NCBI GenBank assembly: GCA_947494705.1 | Contig: CANLVN010000002.1 | Span: 496,001-560,000 of the forward strand | DNA: 64,000 nucleotides | Reading direction: 5' to 3' | Origin: an uncultured Erythrobacter sp. | GTDB taxonomy: Bacteria > Pseudomonadota > Alphaproteobacteria > Sphingomonadales > Sphingomonadaceae | Shown here: positions 1-7,718 of the stretch, piece by piece | Layout of the letters: every line of letters starts with the position of its first letter | How positions within the stretch are numbered: the stretch's first letter is position 1 | The notes under the pieces: model-generated | Told to the model about the DNA's origin: nothing | What the model saw: the letters and a program-made list of their open reading frames with translations, nothing else | The model's database searches: none | Made by a program: the position numbers and the translations under genes

Positions 1-526
1 CGGGATGTTCGGCGAGGGCGCTAAGCAGTTTCGCCATCTCGTCCGCAATCGGAGGATGGGTGAAGAGCGGGAGGCCAAACGTCGCCTCGGTGATGAAGAT
101 GTCGCAGGGCGTCACCTCGAAAGGCGCGCAGGTCGGGTCGGGGCGGCGCTTGTAGTCGCCGGTGATGACTACGCGCTCGCCCGCATGTTCGAGCAGGATC
201 TGCGCGCTGCCCAGCACGTGCCCCGCCGGGATATAGGTCGCATCGACGCCGCCACCCAGTCGGATGGTCTCGCCATATTCGACCGGCACGGCCTTGTGCG
301 GTATCTCGCCCGCGTCGTCCTGCGCCCCGGTGCGGTAGCGCAGTTCCATGATCGCCAGTGTTTCGGGCGTGGCGACGGTCTCGCCATGTCCGCCGCGCGC
401 ATGGTCGGCATGGCCGTGGGTGACGAGTGCCCGGTCGACCGCGCGGCCCGGATCGATCCAGCAATCGGCGGGCACGACATGCACGCCCCATGGCTCGGGC
501 CGGATCCAGGAGAAGGGGGCGCTCAT
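1..526 (-). CDS. ligase-associated DNA exonuclease, 3' part cut by window edge
   Basis: Reading back from the ATG at 526 gives about 175 residues open to the window edge, so the C-terminal half is missing. The N-terminal part is a metallo-beta-lactamase fold of the mRNA 3'-end-processing (CPSF/SNM1-like) type. HGHADHARGG holds the HxHxDH zinc ligands, and PAGHVLGSAQ and ITGDYKR follow as family motifs. In bacteria this group sits next to an ATP-dependent DNA ligase and an Lhr-type helicase and is thought to act in DNA repair; those partners would lie beyond position 1. The start follows closely on the clpA terminator. Family assignment is good; the repair role comes from family knowledge. Confidence 0.85.
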   Translation of the reverse strand, partial: MSAPFSWIRPEPWGVHVVPADCWIDPGRAVDRALVTHGHADHARGGHGETVATPETLAIMELRYRTGAQDDAGEIPHKAVPVEYGETIRLGGGVDATYIPAGHVLGSAQILLEHAGERVVITGDYKRRPDPTCAPFEVTPCDIFITEATFGLPLFTHPPIADEMAKLLSALAEHP

Positions 527-539
527 GCCCTACCAACGA

Positions 540-576
540 AAAGGGCGCGATAAAGTTGCCCTTTCCCGCGCCCTTT
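540..576 (-). terminator. Rho-independent terminator after clpA
   Basis: A perfect 10-bp stem (540-549 with 567-576, AAAGGGCGCG pairing with CGCGCCCTTT) encloses a 17-nt loop. On the minus strand it is followed by a short T run (TTTT, from 542). It lies between the clpA stop and the next minus-strand gene. Confidence 0.65.
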
Positions 577-614
577 CGGTTTTGCGTTTCATCAGCCCTT
601 CAAAGGCTTCCCGA

Positions 615-3005
615 TCAGCTTTCCTTGTCGCTGTCCGATGCTTCGGGCTTCTGGTCGCCGTCCTGCTCGGGCGGAGCCTTCTTAGCGGCCGGCTTCTTGC
701 GCGGCTTGCGCTTGGGCTTGGCCTTGGGCGGGGCGGGGGTGAGTTCGAAGGAAGGCTTGCCGTCCTTCATCGACACCGCGACCTCGCCGCCATCGGCAAG
801 CTTGCCGAACAGCAGTTCCTCGGCAAGCGGCTGCTTGATCTTGTCCTGGATCAGGCGGCCCATCGGGCGCGCGCCATAGAGTCGGTCGTAACCCTTATCC
901 GCCAGCCAGCTCCTCGCATCGCTGTCGAACTGGATGTGGACGTTCTGTTCGGCGAGCTGCAGTTCGAGCTCGAGGATGAACTTGTCGACCACGCGGGCAA
1001 CGGTGCTCTTGCCGAGATAGGCGAAGGGCACGATCGCATCGAGGCGGTTGCGGAATTCCGGCGTGAACATCTTGTTCACTGCCTCGGTCCCGGCGTCTTC
1101 CTTGGACACGTCGCCAAAGCCGATACCGCTGCGCGCCATGTCGGCCGCGCCCGCATTGGTGGTCATGATGAGGACCACATTGCGGAAATCGACCGTCTTG
1201 CCGTGGTGGTCGGTCAGGCGACCGTTATCCATCACCTGCAACAGGATGTTGAACAGGTCCGGATGCGCCTTCTCGATCTCGTCGAGCAGCAGCACGCAAT
1301 GCGGGTTCTGGTCGACCGCATCGGTGAGCAGTCCGCCCTGGTCGTATCCGACATAGCCCGGAGGCGCACCGATCAGGCGCGAAACGCTGTGACGCTCCAT
1401 GTATTCGGACATGTCGAACCGCTTGAGTTCGATCCCCATGATCGAGGCGAGCTGACGCGCGACCTCGGTCTTGCCCACACCGGTGGGGCCGGAGAACAGG
1501 AACGAGCCGATCGGCTTGTCCGGATCGCGCAGGCCCGCACGGCTCAGCTTCATCGCGGTGGCGAGGCGGGTGATGGCCTCGTCCTGGCCGAACACGACAT
1601 GCTTGAGGTCGCGGTCGAGGTTTTCGAGCGCCTTCTTGTCGTCCTTGCTGACCGATTTCGGCGGGATGCGCGCCATCGTCGCGATCACGGCTTCGATTTC
1701 CTTTGCCGTGATCTTCTTCTTGCGGCGGCTGGGCGGGACCAGCATCTGCATCGCGCCGACTTCGTCGATCACGTCGATCGCCTTGTCGGGCAGCTTGCGG
1801 TCGTTGATGTAGCGTGCCGACAGCTCGACAGCGGTCTTGAGCGCATCGGGCGTGTACTTGACGTTGTGGTGCTCTTCGAACGCGCTGCGCAGACCCTTGA
1901 GGATCTTCACCGTGTCGTCGATGGTCGGCTCGTTCACGTCGATCTTCTGGAACCGGCGCAGCAGCGCGCGGTCCTTTTCGAAGTGGTTGCGGAATTCCTT
2001 GTAGGTGGTCGAACCGATGCAGCGGATCGAGCCAGAGGAAAGCGCGGGCTTCAACAGGTTGGACGCGTCCATCGCCCCGCCGCTGGTCGCGCCGGCACCG
2101 ATGACGGTGTGGATCTCATCTATGAACAGGACCGCGTGCGGCATCCCTTCGAGTTCGGAGACGACCTGCTTCAGCCGCTCCTCGAAATCGCCGCGATAGC
2201 GCGTTCCGGCGAGCAGCGCGCCCATGTCGAGCGAGTAGATCACCGCTTCCTCGAGAACTTCGGGCACGTCGCCTTCGACGATCTTGCGCGCAAGACCTTC
2301 GGCAATCGCCGTCTTCCCGACGCCGGGGTCGCCGACATAGAGCGGATTGTTCTTCGAACGGCGGCACAGGATCTGCACCGTGCGGTCGACTTCGGGTCCG
2401 CGACCGATCAGCGGATCGATGCGGCCATCCTCGGCTTTCTTGTTTAGATTGACGGTGAACTGGTCGAGCGCGGTTTCCTTGCCCTTGCCACCATCCTTGG
2501 CGGCTTCGGCATCGGCGGGGCCGGCTTCCTCGTTGCCCTGCGGCGTCTTCGATTCGAGCTGGCGGCCGCCCTTGCCGATGCCGTGGCTGATATAGCTCAC
2601 CGCGTCGAGGCGGCTCATGTCCTGTTGCTGCAGGAAATAGACCGCGTAGCTGTCACGCTCGGAGAACAGGGCCACCAGCACGTTGGCGCCCGTCACCGTA
2701 TCCTTGCCCGAGGACTGCACATGCAGGATCGCGCGCTGGATCACGCGCTGAAACCCCGCCGTAGGCTGCGGGTCGGCGTCTTCCTCGGTCTTGAGCGACT
2801 GGTATTCCTGGTCGAGATACTGCTTCACCACCTCGCCCAGTTCGGCGAGATCGACTCCGCAGGCCGCCATGACCTGAGCGCCATCCTCGTCATCGATCAG
2901 CGCGAGCAACAGGTGCTCGAGCGTCGCATATTCGTGGCGGCGCTCGGACGCATGAGCGAGAGCGTTGTGCAGTGTGCGTTCGAGATTCTGGGCGAAACTG
3001 GGCAT
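615..3005 (-). CDS. clpA: ATP-dependent Clp protease ATP-binding subunit ClpA
   Basis: The 796-residue AAA+ unfoldase feeds substrates into the ClpP protease in the cytoplasm. The N-terminal Clp repeat domain (about residues 1-150) is followed by the first AAA+ module, with Walker A GDPGVGKT near residue 225, and a second module with GPTGVGKT near residue 515. The C-terminal D2-small domain leads into a Lys/Pro-rich tail of about 50 residues ending in an acidic stretch, which makes the protein a little longer than enterobacterial ClpA. The adaptor gene clpS, often directly upstream, is not here; the upstream neighbour is a DUF1192 gene. Identity is very secure. Confidence 0.97.
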   Translation of the reverse strand: MPSFAQNLERTLHNALAHASERRHEYATLEHLLLALIDDEDGAQVMAACGVDLAELGEVVKQYLDQEYQSLKTEEDADPQPTAGFQRVIQRAILHVQSSGKDTVTGANVLVALFSERDSYAVYFLQQQDMSRLDAVSYISHGIGKGGRQLESKTPQGNEEAGPADAEAAKDGGKGKETALDQFTVNLNKKAEDGRIDPLIGRGPEVDRTVQILCRRSKNNPLYVGDPGVGKTAIAEGLARKIVEGDVPEVLEEAVIYSLDMGALLAGTRYRGDFEERLKQVVSELEGMPHAVLFIDEIHTVIGAGATSGGAMDASNLLKPALSSGSIRCIGSTTYKEFRNHFEKDRALLRRFQKIDVNEPTIDDTVKILKGLRSAFEEHHNVKYTPDALKTAVELSARYINDRKLPDKAIDVIDEVGAMQMLVPPSRRKKKITAKEIEAVIATMARIPPKSVSKDDKKALENLDRDLKHVVFGQDEAITRLATAMKLSRAGLRDPDKPIGSFLFSGPTGVGKTEVARQLASIMGIELKRFDMSEYMERHSVSRLIGAPPGYVGYDQGGLLTDAVDQNPHCVLLLDEIEKAHPDLFNILLQVMDNGRLTDHHGKTVDFRNVVLIMTTNAGAADMARSGIGFGDVSKEDAGTEAVNKMFTPEFRNRLDAIVPFAYLGKSTVARVVDKFILELELQLAEQNVHIQFDSDARSWLADKGYDRLYGARPMGRLIQDKIKQPLAEELLFGKLADGGEVAVSMKDGKPSFELTPAPPKAKPKRKPRKKPAAKKAPPEQDGDQKPEASDSDKES

Positions 3006-3127
3006 AGTCTATCTCTTGAGGGGGCGAGAGGAAATTTCGGAGCGAAGCGGTTTCGAATTATATGGGGCGCAGCTTAAGAATTGCGAATCCCGAAGGCAGG
3101 GCGTCTTGCCGAAGTGGATTTTCCGCC

Positions 3128-3331
3128 TCACGTCTTTGATCCGCCGAACAGCGCGTCGGCATCTGCGCGGTGTTTTGCGACCTTTTCCCGGTGCGCGCGT
3201 ACTCGCGAGATCTCGGTTTCGAGCAGTACGACCCGCTCATCGAGTTCGTCTTGCGAATAAGGGGACAGGTCTTCGGTAGCGAGCCGAGACGCCGCATCGC
3301 CTTTGGGCCTGGGCAGGTCGAGATCATCCAT
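3128..3331 (-). CDS. DUF1192 domain-containing small protein
   Basis: A 67-residue protein starting MDDLDLPRPKGDAAS. It carries the DUF1192 pattern: an acidic/proline N-terminus, then a predicted coiled-coil helix in which ELDERVVLLETEISRV and REKVAKHRADADALF align with the family. Function is unknown. I chose the ATG at 3331 over an upstream ATG at 3352 because family members begin MDDL. It diverges from the quinone oxidoreductase gene, leaving 115 bp for both promoters, and lies 122 bp upstream of clpA on the same strand. Confidence 0.85.
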   Translation of the reverse strand: MDDLDLPRPKGDAASRLATEDLSPYSQDELDERVVLLETEISRVRAHREKVAKHRADADALFGGSKT

Positions 3332-3446
3332 TGATAGGCAGCATCCAACCATGGGCGGTTGCTGTCAATGTGCATGGAAGCTAATTGCAGGCGAAATGTG
3401 AAAGACGTGTTGTGTGCGAGACAACTTGCAAGTGGGGGCAATCCAG

Positions 3447-4466
3447 ATGGCAGAGGCGAAGGCGCCGCAAATTCCTGACACCATGCAGGCGATCGGGATG
3501 GACGGCCCCGGCGAACCCGATGTGCTCGGCATCGAGGAAACAGCGACGCCCCGGCCCGGTGCCGACGATGTCGTCATCAAGGTCGCCTATGCCGGCGTGA
3601 ACCGCCCCGATTGCCTCCAGCGTGCAGGCGCCTATCCGCCGCCGCCCGGCGCCTCTCCGATACTGGGACTGGAGGTCGCGGGCGAAGTGGTTGCGATCGG
3701 CAGCGACGTGCCCGAACAGATGATGGGAGCGCGGGTCGCAGCGCTCACTCCGGGCGGGGGCTATGCGCAATATTGCGCTGCACCGTGGCAACATTGCCTC
3801 CCCGTGCCCGATGACATGGACCTCAAGACCGCTGCCGCGCTGCCCGAAACGCTGTTCACGGTATGGCACAACGTGTTCGAGCGTGGCTGCGCGCGCGATG
3901 GCGAACGGCTGCTCGTCCATGGTGGCACGTCGGGGATCGGCACGATGGCCACAATGCTCGCCAAGGCATTCGACATGGAAGTCATCGTGACCTGCGGCGA
4001 CGAGGCCAAGTGCGAAGCGGCGCGGGAGGTCGGCGCGGACCTCGCGATCAACTACCGCGAGGATGATTTCGTCGAAGCGGTCAAGGCGCACACCGACGGC
4101 AAGGGCGTCGACATCGTGCTCGACATGGTTTCGGGCGATTATGTCGCGCGCAACCTGCAATGTCTCGCCGAAGATGGGCGGCACGTCACGATCGCGGTGC
4201 TGGGCGGGGCGAAGGCCGAGTTGTTCATGCCGATGGTGATGATGAAGCGACTGACCCTCACCGGATCGACCCTGCGCCCGCGCTCGGATGCGTTCAAGGC
4301 GGCGCTGGCGGACGAGATCGCGATCAACGCATGGCCGCTTTTTACCGGCGGCGAGCTGGCCCCGGTGATGGACGAGACCTTCCCCCTGGCTGAAGCGGCC
4401 GCCGCCCACGCGCGGATGGAAGCGGGCGATCATATCGGCAAGATCGTGCTCGAGGTTGCACCCTGA
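3447..4466 (+). CDS. NAD(P)H quinone oxidoreductase, zinc-free MDR family
   Basis: A 339-residue medium-chain dehydrogenase/reductase of the quinone oxidoreductase (PIG3/Qor-like) group. An N-terminal GroES-like fold contains AGVNRPDCLQRAGAYPPPPG, and a Rossmann domain follows with the NADPH-binding motif HGGTSGIGTMA near residue 150. No structural-zinc cysteine cluster is visible, as expected for this subgroup. The likely role is NADPH-dependent reduction of quinones or reactive enones in the cytoplasm. The ATG at 3447 is preceded by a G-rich run at 3433-3437; an ATG at 3483 (MQAIGM) is possible. The exact substrate cannot be read from sequence. Confidence 0.88.
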   Translation: MAEAKAPQIPDTMQAIGMDGPGEPDVLGIEETATPRPGADDVVIKVAYAGVNRPDCLQRAGAYPPPPGASPILGLEVAGEVVAIGSDVPEQMMGARVAALTPGGGYAQYCAAPWQHCLPVPDDMDLKTAAALPETLFTVWHNVFERGCARDGERLLVHGGTSGIGTMATMLAKAFDMEVIVTCGDEAKCEAAREVGADLAINYREDDFVEAVKAHTDGKGVDIVLDMVSGDYVARNLQCLAEDGRHVTIAVLGGAKAELFMPMVMMKRLTLTGSTLRPRSDAFKAALADEIAINAWPLFTGGELAPVMDETFPLAEAAAAHARMEAGDHIGKIVLEVAP

Positions 4467-4491
4467 ACACGGGTCTGGCGCTGCAACCGGC

Positions 4492-4549
4492 GCGTCACAT
4501 AGCTGTAAAATTACGCCAAAGCGTCACGCGCCTGTGAATCGCCTGTAAC
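4492..4549 (+). promoter_or_regulatory. PHO-box-like direct repeats upstream of plcP-agt
   Basis: Half-sites with the 7+4+7 spacing of PhoB boxes occur twice. The first pair is GCGTCAC (4492-4498) and CTGTAAA (4503-4509). The second group is GCGTCAC (4521-4527), CTGTGAA (4532-4538) and CTGTAAC (4543-4549), each 11 bp apart. The reference half-site is CTGTCAT, so matches are partial but the 11-bp register is exact. The site lies 50-108 bp before a pair of genes that is under PhoB control in other alphaproteobacteria. Confidence 0.55.
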
Positions 4550-4599
4550 AATGACCTGTCATGGACAATCGCAATCAAAGGCGATGTCCGAGGCATTTC

Positions 4600-5556
4600 A
4601 TGACCGAGTCCACGACCTCAGAGCTTCCCAAAGACCTTTCGAGCATCGGCAATGTCGCCAGCCTGCCGCTGGCACAGATGGCCGGTCGGCTCGGCAAGCC
4701 CGAACCCGAGGGGATCGAGCGCACGCGGTATCGCACGATCTGGATCAGCGACGTTCACCTGGGGACCAAGGGGTGCAACGCGGAAATGCTGATCGACTTC
4801 CTCGATCGCACGGACAGCGACACGATTTATCTCGTGGGCGACATCATCGACGGCTGGCAGCTGAAGAAGAAGTTCTACTGGCCCTCCGCACATAACGACA
4901 TCGTCTGGCGACTGCTCAAGCGTGCCAAGCGCGGCACGCGGATCGTCTATATCCCTGGCAATCACGACGAAATGTTCCGCCAGTTCACCGGGCTCAATTT
5001 CGGCGGCATCGAGATTCGCCGCGCCGCATTCCACGAGACCGCCGACGGGCGGCGGCTGATGGTGCTGCACGGCGATGAATTCGACGCGGTCATGCTCTCG
5101 CAGCGCTGGCTCGCCTTCGTCGGTGACTGGGCATACGTCACTGCGATGAAGCTGAACGTGCTGGTCAACGGCGTGCGCAAGGCAATCGGCCTGCCCTACT
5201 GGTCGCTTTCCAAGGCGGCCAAGCACAAGGTCAAGAACGCGGTCGAGTTCATCGGCAAATACGAGGAAGTTGTCGCCAAGGCCGCGGGCGAGCGCGGGGT
5301 CGATGGTGTCGTGTGCGGCCACATCCACACCGCCGAAATGCGCGACTTCGAGTTCGACGGCAGAAGGGTCGAATACTGGAACGACGGCGACTGGGTGGAA
5401 GGGTGCAATGCGCTGGTCGAGCATGAAGACGGACGCATGGAGATCCTCAACTGGCCCGACGTGATCGACGCGCGCGAGGCTGCCGAAAGTCTTGCGCAAC
5501 CTCCCGACCCGCAAGATAATCTGTCGTCCGGGGACCCCTCGAAGGAGGCTGCATGA
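4600..5556 (+). CDS. plcP: PlcP-type phospholipase C (LpxH-like metallophosphoesterase)
   Basis: A 318-residue calcineurin-like phosphoesterase. SDVHLGTKGC, VGDIIDGW, PGNHDE, LHGDEFD and GHIHTAEMR supply the dimetal ligands. Annotation pipelines usually call such proteins UDP-2,3-diacylglucosamine diphosphatase. The details ISDVHLGTKGCNAE, WPSAHNDIV and the GLPYWSLSKAAKHKVKNAV segment match PlcP instead, the phosphate-starvation phospholipase C of Sinorhizobium and marine alphaproteobacteria that removes the head group of phospholipids. The neighbour agt, overlapping by ATGA, and the PHO-box-like repeats upstream support this. The ATG at 4600 follows a GAGG; an ATG at 4561 lacks a ribosome binding site. 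LpxH activity remains the alternative. Confidence 0.8.
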   Translation: MTESTTSELPKDLSSIGNVASLPLAQMAGRLGKPEPEGIERTRYRTIWISDVHLGTKGCNAEMLIDFLDRTDSDTIYLVGDIIDGWQLKKKFYWPSAHNDIVWRLLKRAKRGTRIVYIPGNHDEMFRQFTGLNFGGIEIRRAAFHETADGRRLMVLHGDEFDAVMLSQRWLAFVGDWAYVTAMKLNVLVNGVRKAIGLPYWSLSKAAKHKVKNAVEFIGKYEEVVAKAAGERGVDGVVCGHIHTAEMRDFEFDGRRVEYWNDGDWVEGCNALVEHEDGRMEILNWPDVIDAREAAESLAQPPDPQDNLSSGDPSKEAA

Positions 5557-6665
5557 ACAAGCAGACCCAGATCACCGCCGACTGGAGCGCGGACCTTCTG
5601 TGCCCGCTTCACCCTGAGCCTCGCTCCATCGCTATAGTGACCGATGCATGGTCTCCGCAGGTCAACGGCGTCGTGCGCACGCTCTCCACCACCTGCGAGA
5701 TGCTGCGCGACTGGGGGCACGAGGTCACGGTGATCTCGCCCGAGCATTATCCCAGCGTTCCTGCGCCCACCTACCCCGAGATACGCCTTGCCCTGACGTG
5801 GCCGGGCGAGGTGGGGCGTCGCCTTACCGCAATCGAGCCGGACGCGGTGCATATTGCGACCGAAGGCCCGCTTGGCTTTGCCGCGCGCAGTTACTGTCTG
5901 AATCGCAAGGTGCCGTTCACCACCGCGTACCACACGCAGTTCCCCGAATATTTCGCCCGGCGCACCGGCCTGTCGGCAGACGTGTTCTGGCCGTATATCC
6001 GCTGGTTCCACCGCCCGGCGCAGCGCATCATGGTTGCCACCCAGTCGATCCGCGATCAGTTGCGCGAACAGGGCCTTACCCGGCTTTCGCACTGGAGCCG
6101 GGGTGTCGACCTTGCATGCTTCACCACCGATGCGCCTCCGCCCGACGAATATGCGGATATCCGGGGTCCGATCCTGCTCTATGTCGGGCGAATCGCGGTC
6201 GAGAAGAATATCGAGGCGTTCCTCGCCTGCGACTATCCGGGGACCAAGGTCGTCGTCGGAGACGGTCCGGCGCTCGCCGAATTGAAGGCGCGTTTTCCCG
6301 ACGCTCTGTTCCTTGGCAGGAAAACCGGCAAGCAGCTCGCCGGATGCTATGCCGGGGCCGATGTCTTCGTCTTTCCGAGCAAGACCGATACATTCGGCCT
6401 CGTCATGATAGAGGCGTTGGCCTGCGGAACACCTGTCGCGGCCTATCCGGTCGCCGGTCCGGTCGATATCGTGAACGAGAGGGTCGGGGCGTTGAGCGAG
6501 GACCTCGCGCGTGCCATTGATGCGGCCCGGTATTGCGACCGCGGCGAATGCGCCAGTTACGGCGCGGCCTATTCGTGGGAAGCGGCAACGCGCCAGTTCC
6601 TGTCCGGCCTCGTCGCGCTTCAGGAAGAGGAATGCGCATCGCTGCGGGCCGTGCCTGCGATCTGA
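5553..6665 (+). CDS. agt: Agt-type GT4 glycosyltransferase for glycolipid synthesis
   Basis: A 370-residue GT-B glycosyltransferase of family GT4. The N-terminal domain begins IAIVTDAWSPQVNGVVRTL, and the C-terminal domain has LYVGRIAVEKN, VGDGPAL and the EX7E-like donor motif in KTDTFGLVMIEALACG. There is no signal peptide or membrane segment, so it acts at the cytoplasmic face. The start ATG overlaps the plcP stop (ATGA), giving tight translational coupling. In other alphaproteobacteria such a gene beside plcP glycosylates the diacylglycerol that PlcP releases, replacing phospholipid with glucosyl- or glucuronosyl-diacylglycerol under phosphate limitation. The sugar donor is not predictable here. 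Confidence 0.78.
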   Translation: MNKQTQITADWSADLLCPLHPEPRSIAIVTDAWSPQVNGVVRTLSTTCEMLRDWGHEVTVISPEHYPSVPAPTYPEIRLALTWPGEVGRRLTAIEPDAVHIATEGPLGFAARSYCLNRKVPFTTAYHTQFPEYFARRTGLSADVFWPYIRWFHRPAQRIMVATQSIRDQLREQGLTRLSHWSRGVDLACFTTDAPPPDEYADIRGPILLYVGRIAVEKNIEAFLACDYPGTKVVVGDGPALAELKARFPDALFLGRKTGKQLAGCYAGADVFVFPSKTDTFGLVMIEALACGTPVAAYPVAGPVDIVNERVGALSEDLARAIDAARYCDRGECASYGAAYSWEAATRQFLSGLVALQEEECASLRAVPAI

Positions 6666-6742
6666 GAGGTTCCGCGCACAGAATGTCGCGCAAGCATTTC
6701 CTTGCCGTGCGCGCGCACATCGCCTATCTACCCTCTCGCAAC

Positions 6743-6774
6743 GGCCGCTCCGCAAGGGGCGGCCCTTATTATTT
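6743..6774 (+). terminator. Terminator after plcP-agt
   Basis: A 9-bp stem with one T-G wobble (6743-6751 with 6756-6764) and a GCAA tetraloop is followed by the T-rich tail CTTATTATTT. It ends about 17 nt before the trcR start, so it separates plcP-agt from trcR unless read through. Confidence 0.65.
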
Positions 6775-6791
6775 CTAACGGAGATACCCCC

Positions 6792-7670
6792 ATGGCCCAG
6801 AAGGATCAGCCCAAGCCGCTGATGCCGCACGCGACCGCCACCTGGCTGGTCGACCACACCGGCCTTTCGTTCGAGCAGATCGCCGAGTTTTGCGGCCTTC
6901 ACATCCTCGAGGTCCAGGCAATGGCCGACGACCTCGCCGGGAGCAAATATACCGGACGCGACCCCGTTCACGCCGGCGAGCTGACGCTGGGCGAGATCAA
7001 GGCTGGCGAGGAAGATTCGGAATACACGCTCAAGATGCACAAGGCCCCGGTCGAAGTGACCCGGACGAAGGGTCCGCGCTACACCCCGGTGTCGAAGCGG
7101 CAGGACAAGCCTGACGGCATCGCATGGATCCTGCGCAACCACCCCGAGGTTTCGGACGCGCAGATCGGCAAGCTGATCGGCACGACGCGCAACACGATCG
7201 GCGCCATTCGCGAGCGTTCGCACTGGAACATCCAGAACATCCAGCCAAAGGACCCGGTGACGCTGGGCCTGTGTTCGCAGCGCGAACTCGACGCAGTCGT
7301 CGCCAAGGCGGCCAAGCGCGCCGGTGTTGCCGAAGAAGCCGCTCCGGTTGAAATCGGCGATGGTCGCTCGGACAAGGAACGCCTGATCGACGAACTGCGC
7401 GCCGAGCGCGACGCGAACGTCAAGGCCGCCGCCGAAGCCGCACAGGAAGCCGAGGCCGAGGCCTGGCTCGCGCGCAAGCGTGCTGCGGAAGAAGCGGGCG
7501 AAGACGGTGTTGATGCGCCCGAGCGGATCGACCCACCCGCCTTTGCCCCTTCCGAAAGCGTGAACGAAGAGCCGATCACAGCTCCGCTCGACGATGCCGC
7601 GCCTGCCGAGGGTGAGGAAGCCGCAGGCGATCAGGCCGAGGACGAAGAAACGGAAAAGCCGAGCGAATAA
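6792..7670 (+). CDS. trcR: DUF1013 protein, cell-cycle transcriptional regulator TrcR
   Basis: A 292-residue protein. The conserved DUF1013 core covers about residues 8-150, with LPxxTATWLVD-like MPHATATWLVDHTGLSFEQI, a CGLHxLEVQA helix, and a helix-turn-helix-like segment IGKLIGTTRNTIGAIRERSHW. This matches the alphaproteobacterial family named TrcR after Caulobacter work. After the core comes a low-complexity Glu/Ala/Arg-rich region of about 140 residues with likely coiled coil and an acidic end, longer than usual. The ATG at 6792 has GGAG 9 nt upstream; earlier in-frame starts run through the terminator hairpin. A nucleic-acid-binding regulator is well supported; its targets here are unknown. 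Confidence 0.85.
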   Translation: MAQKDQPKPLMPHATATWLVDHTGLSFEQIAEFCGLHILEVQAMADDLAGSKYTGRDPVHAGELTLGEIKAGEEDSEYTLKMHKAPVEVTRTKGPRYTPVSKRQDKPDGIAWILRNHPEVSDAQIGKLIGTTRNTIGAIRERSHWNIQNIQPKDPVTLGLCSQRELDAVVAKAAKRAGVAEEAAPVEIGDGRSDKERLIDELRAERDANVKAAAEAAQEAEAEAWLARKRAAEEAGEDGVDAPERIDPPAFAPSESVNEEPITAPLDDAAPAEGEEAAGDQAEDEETEKPSE

Positions 7671-7718
7671 TCGTTTTCGGCGTCAGGCTTGGGCTTGTGA
7701 CGGGAGCCGGGATGCGGC

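Noticed and set aside
348..2447. A 699-codon open frame antisense to clpA
   Set aside because: No domain similarity, and it would span the clpA terminator and the start of the exonuclease gene.
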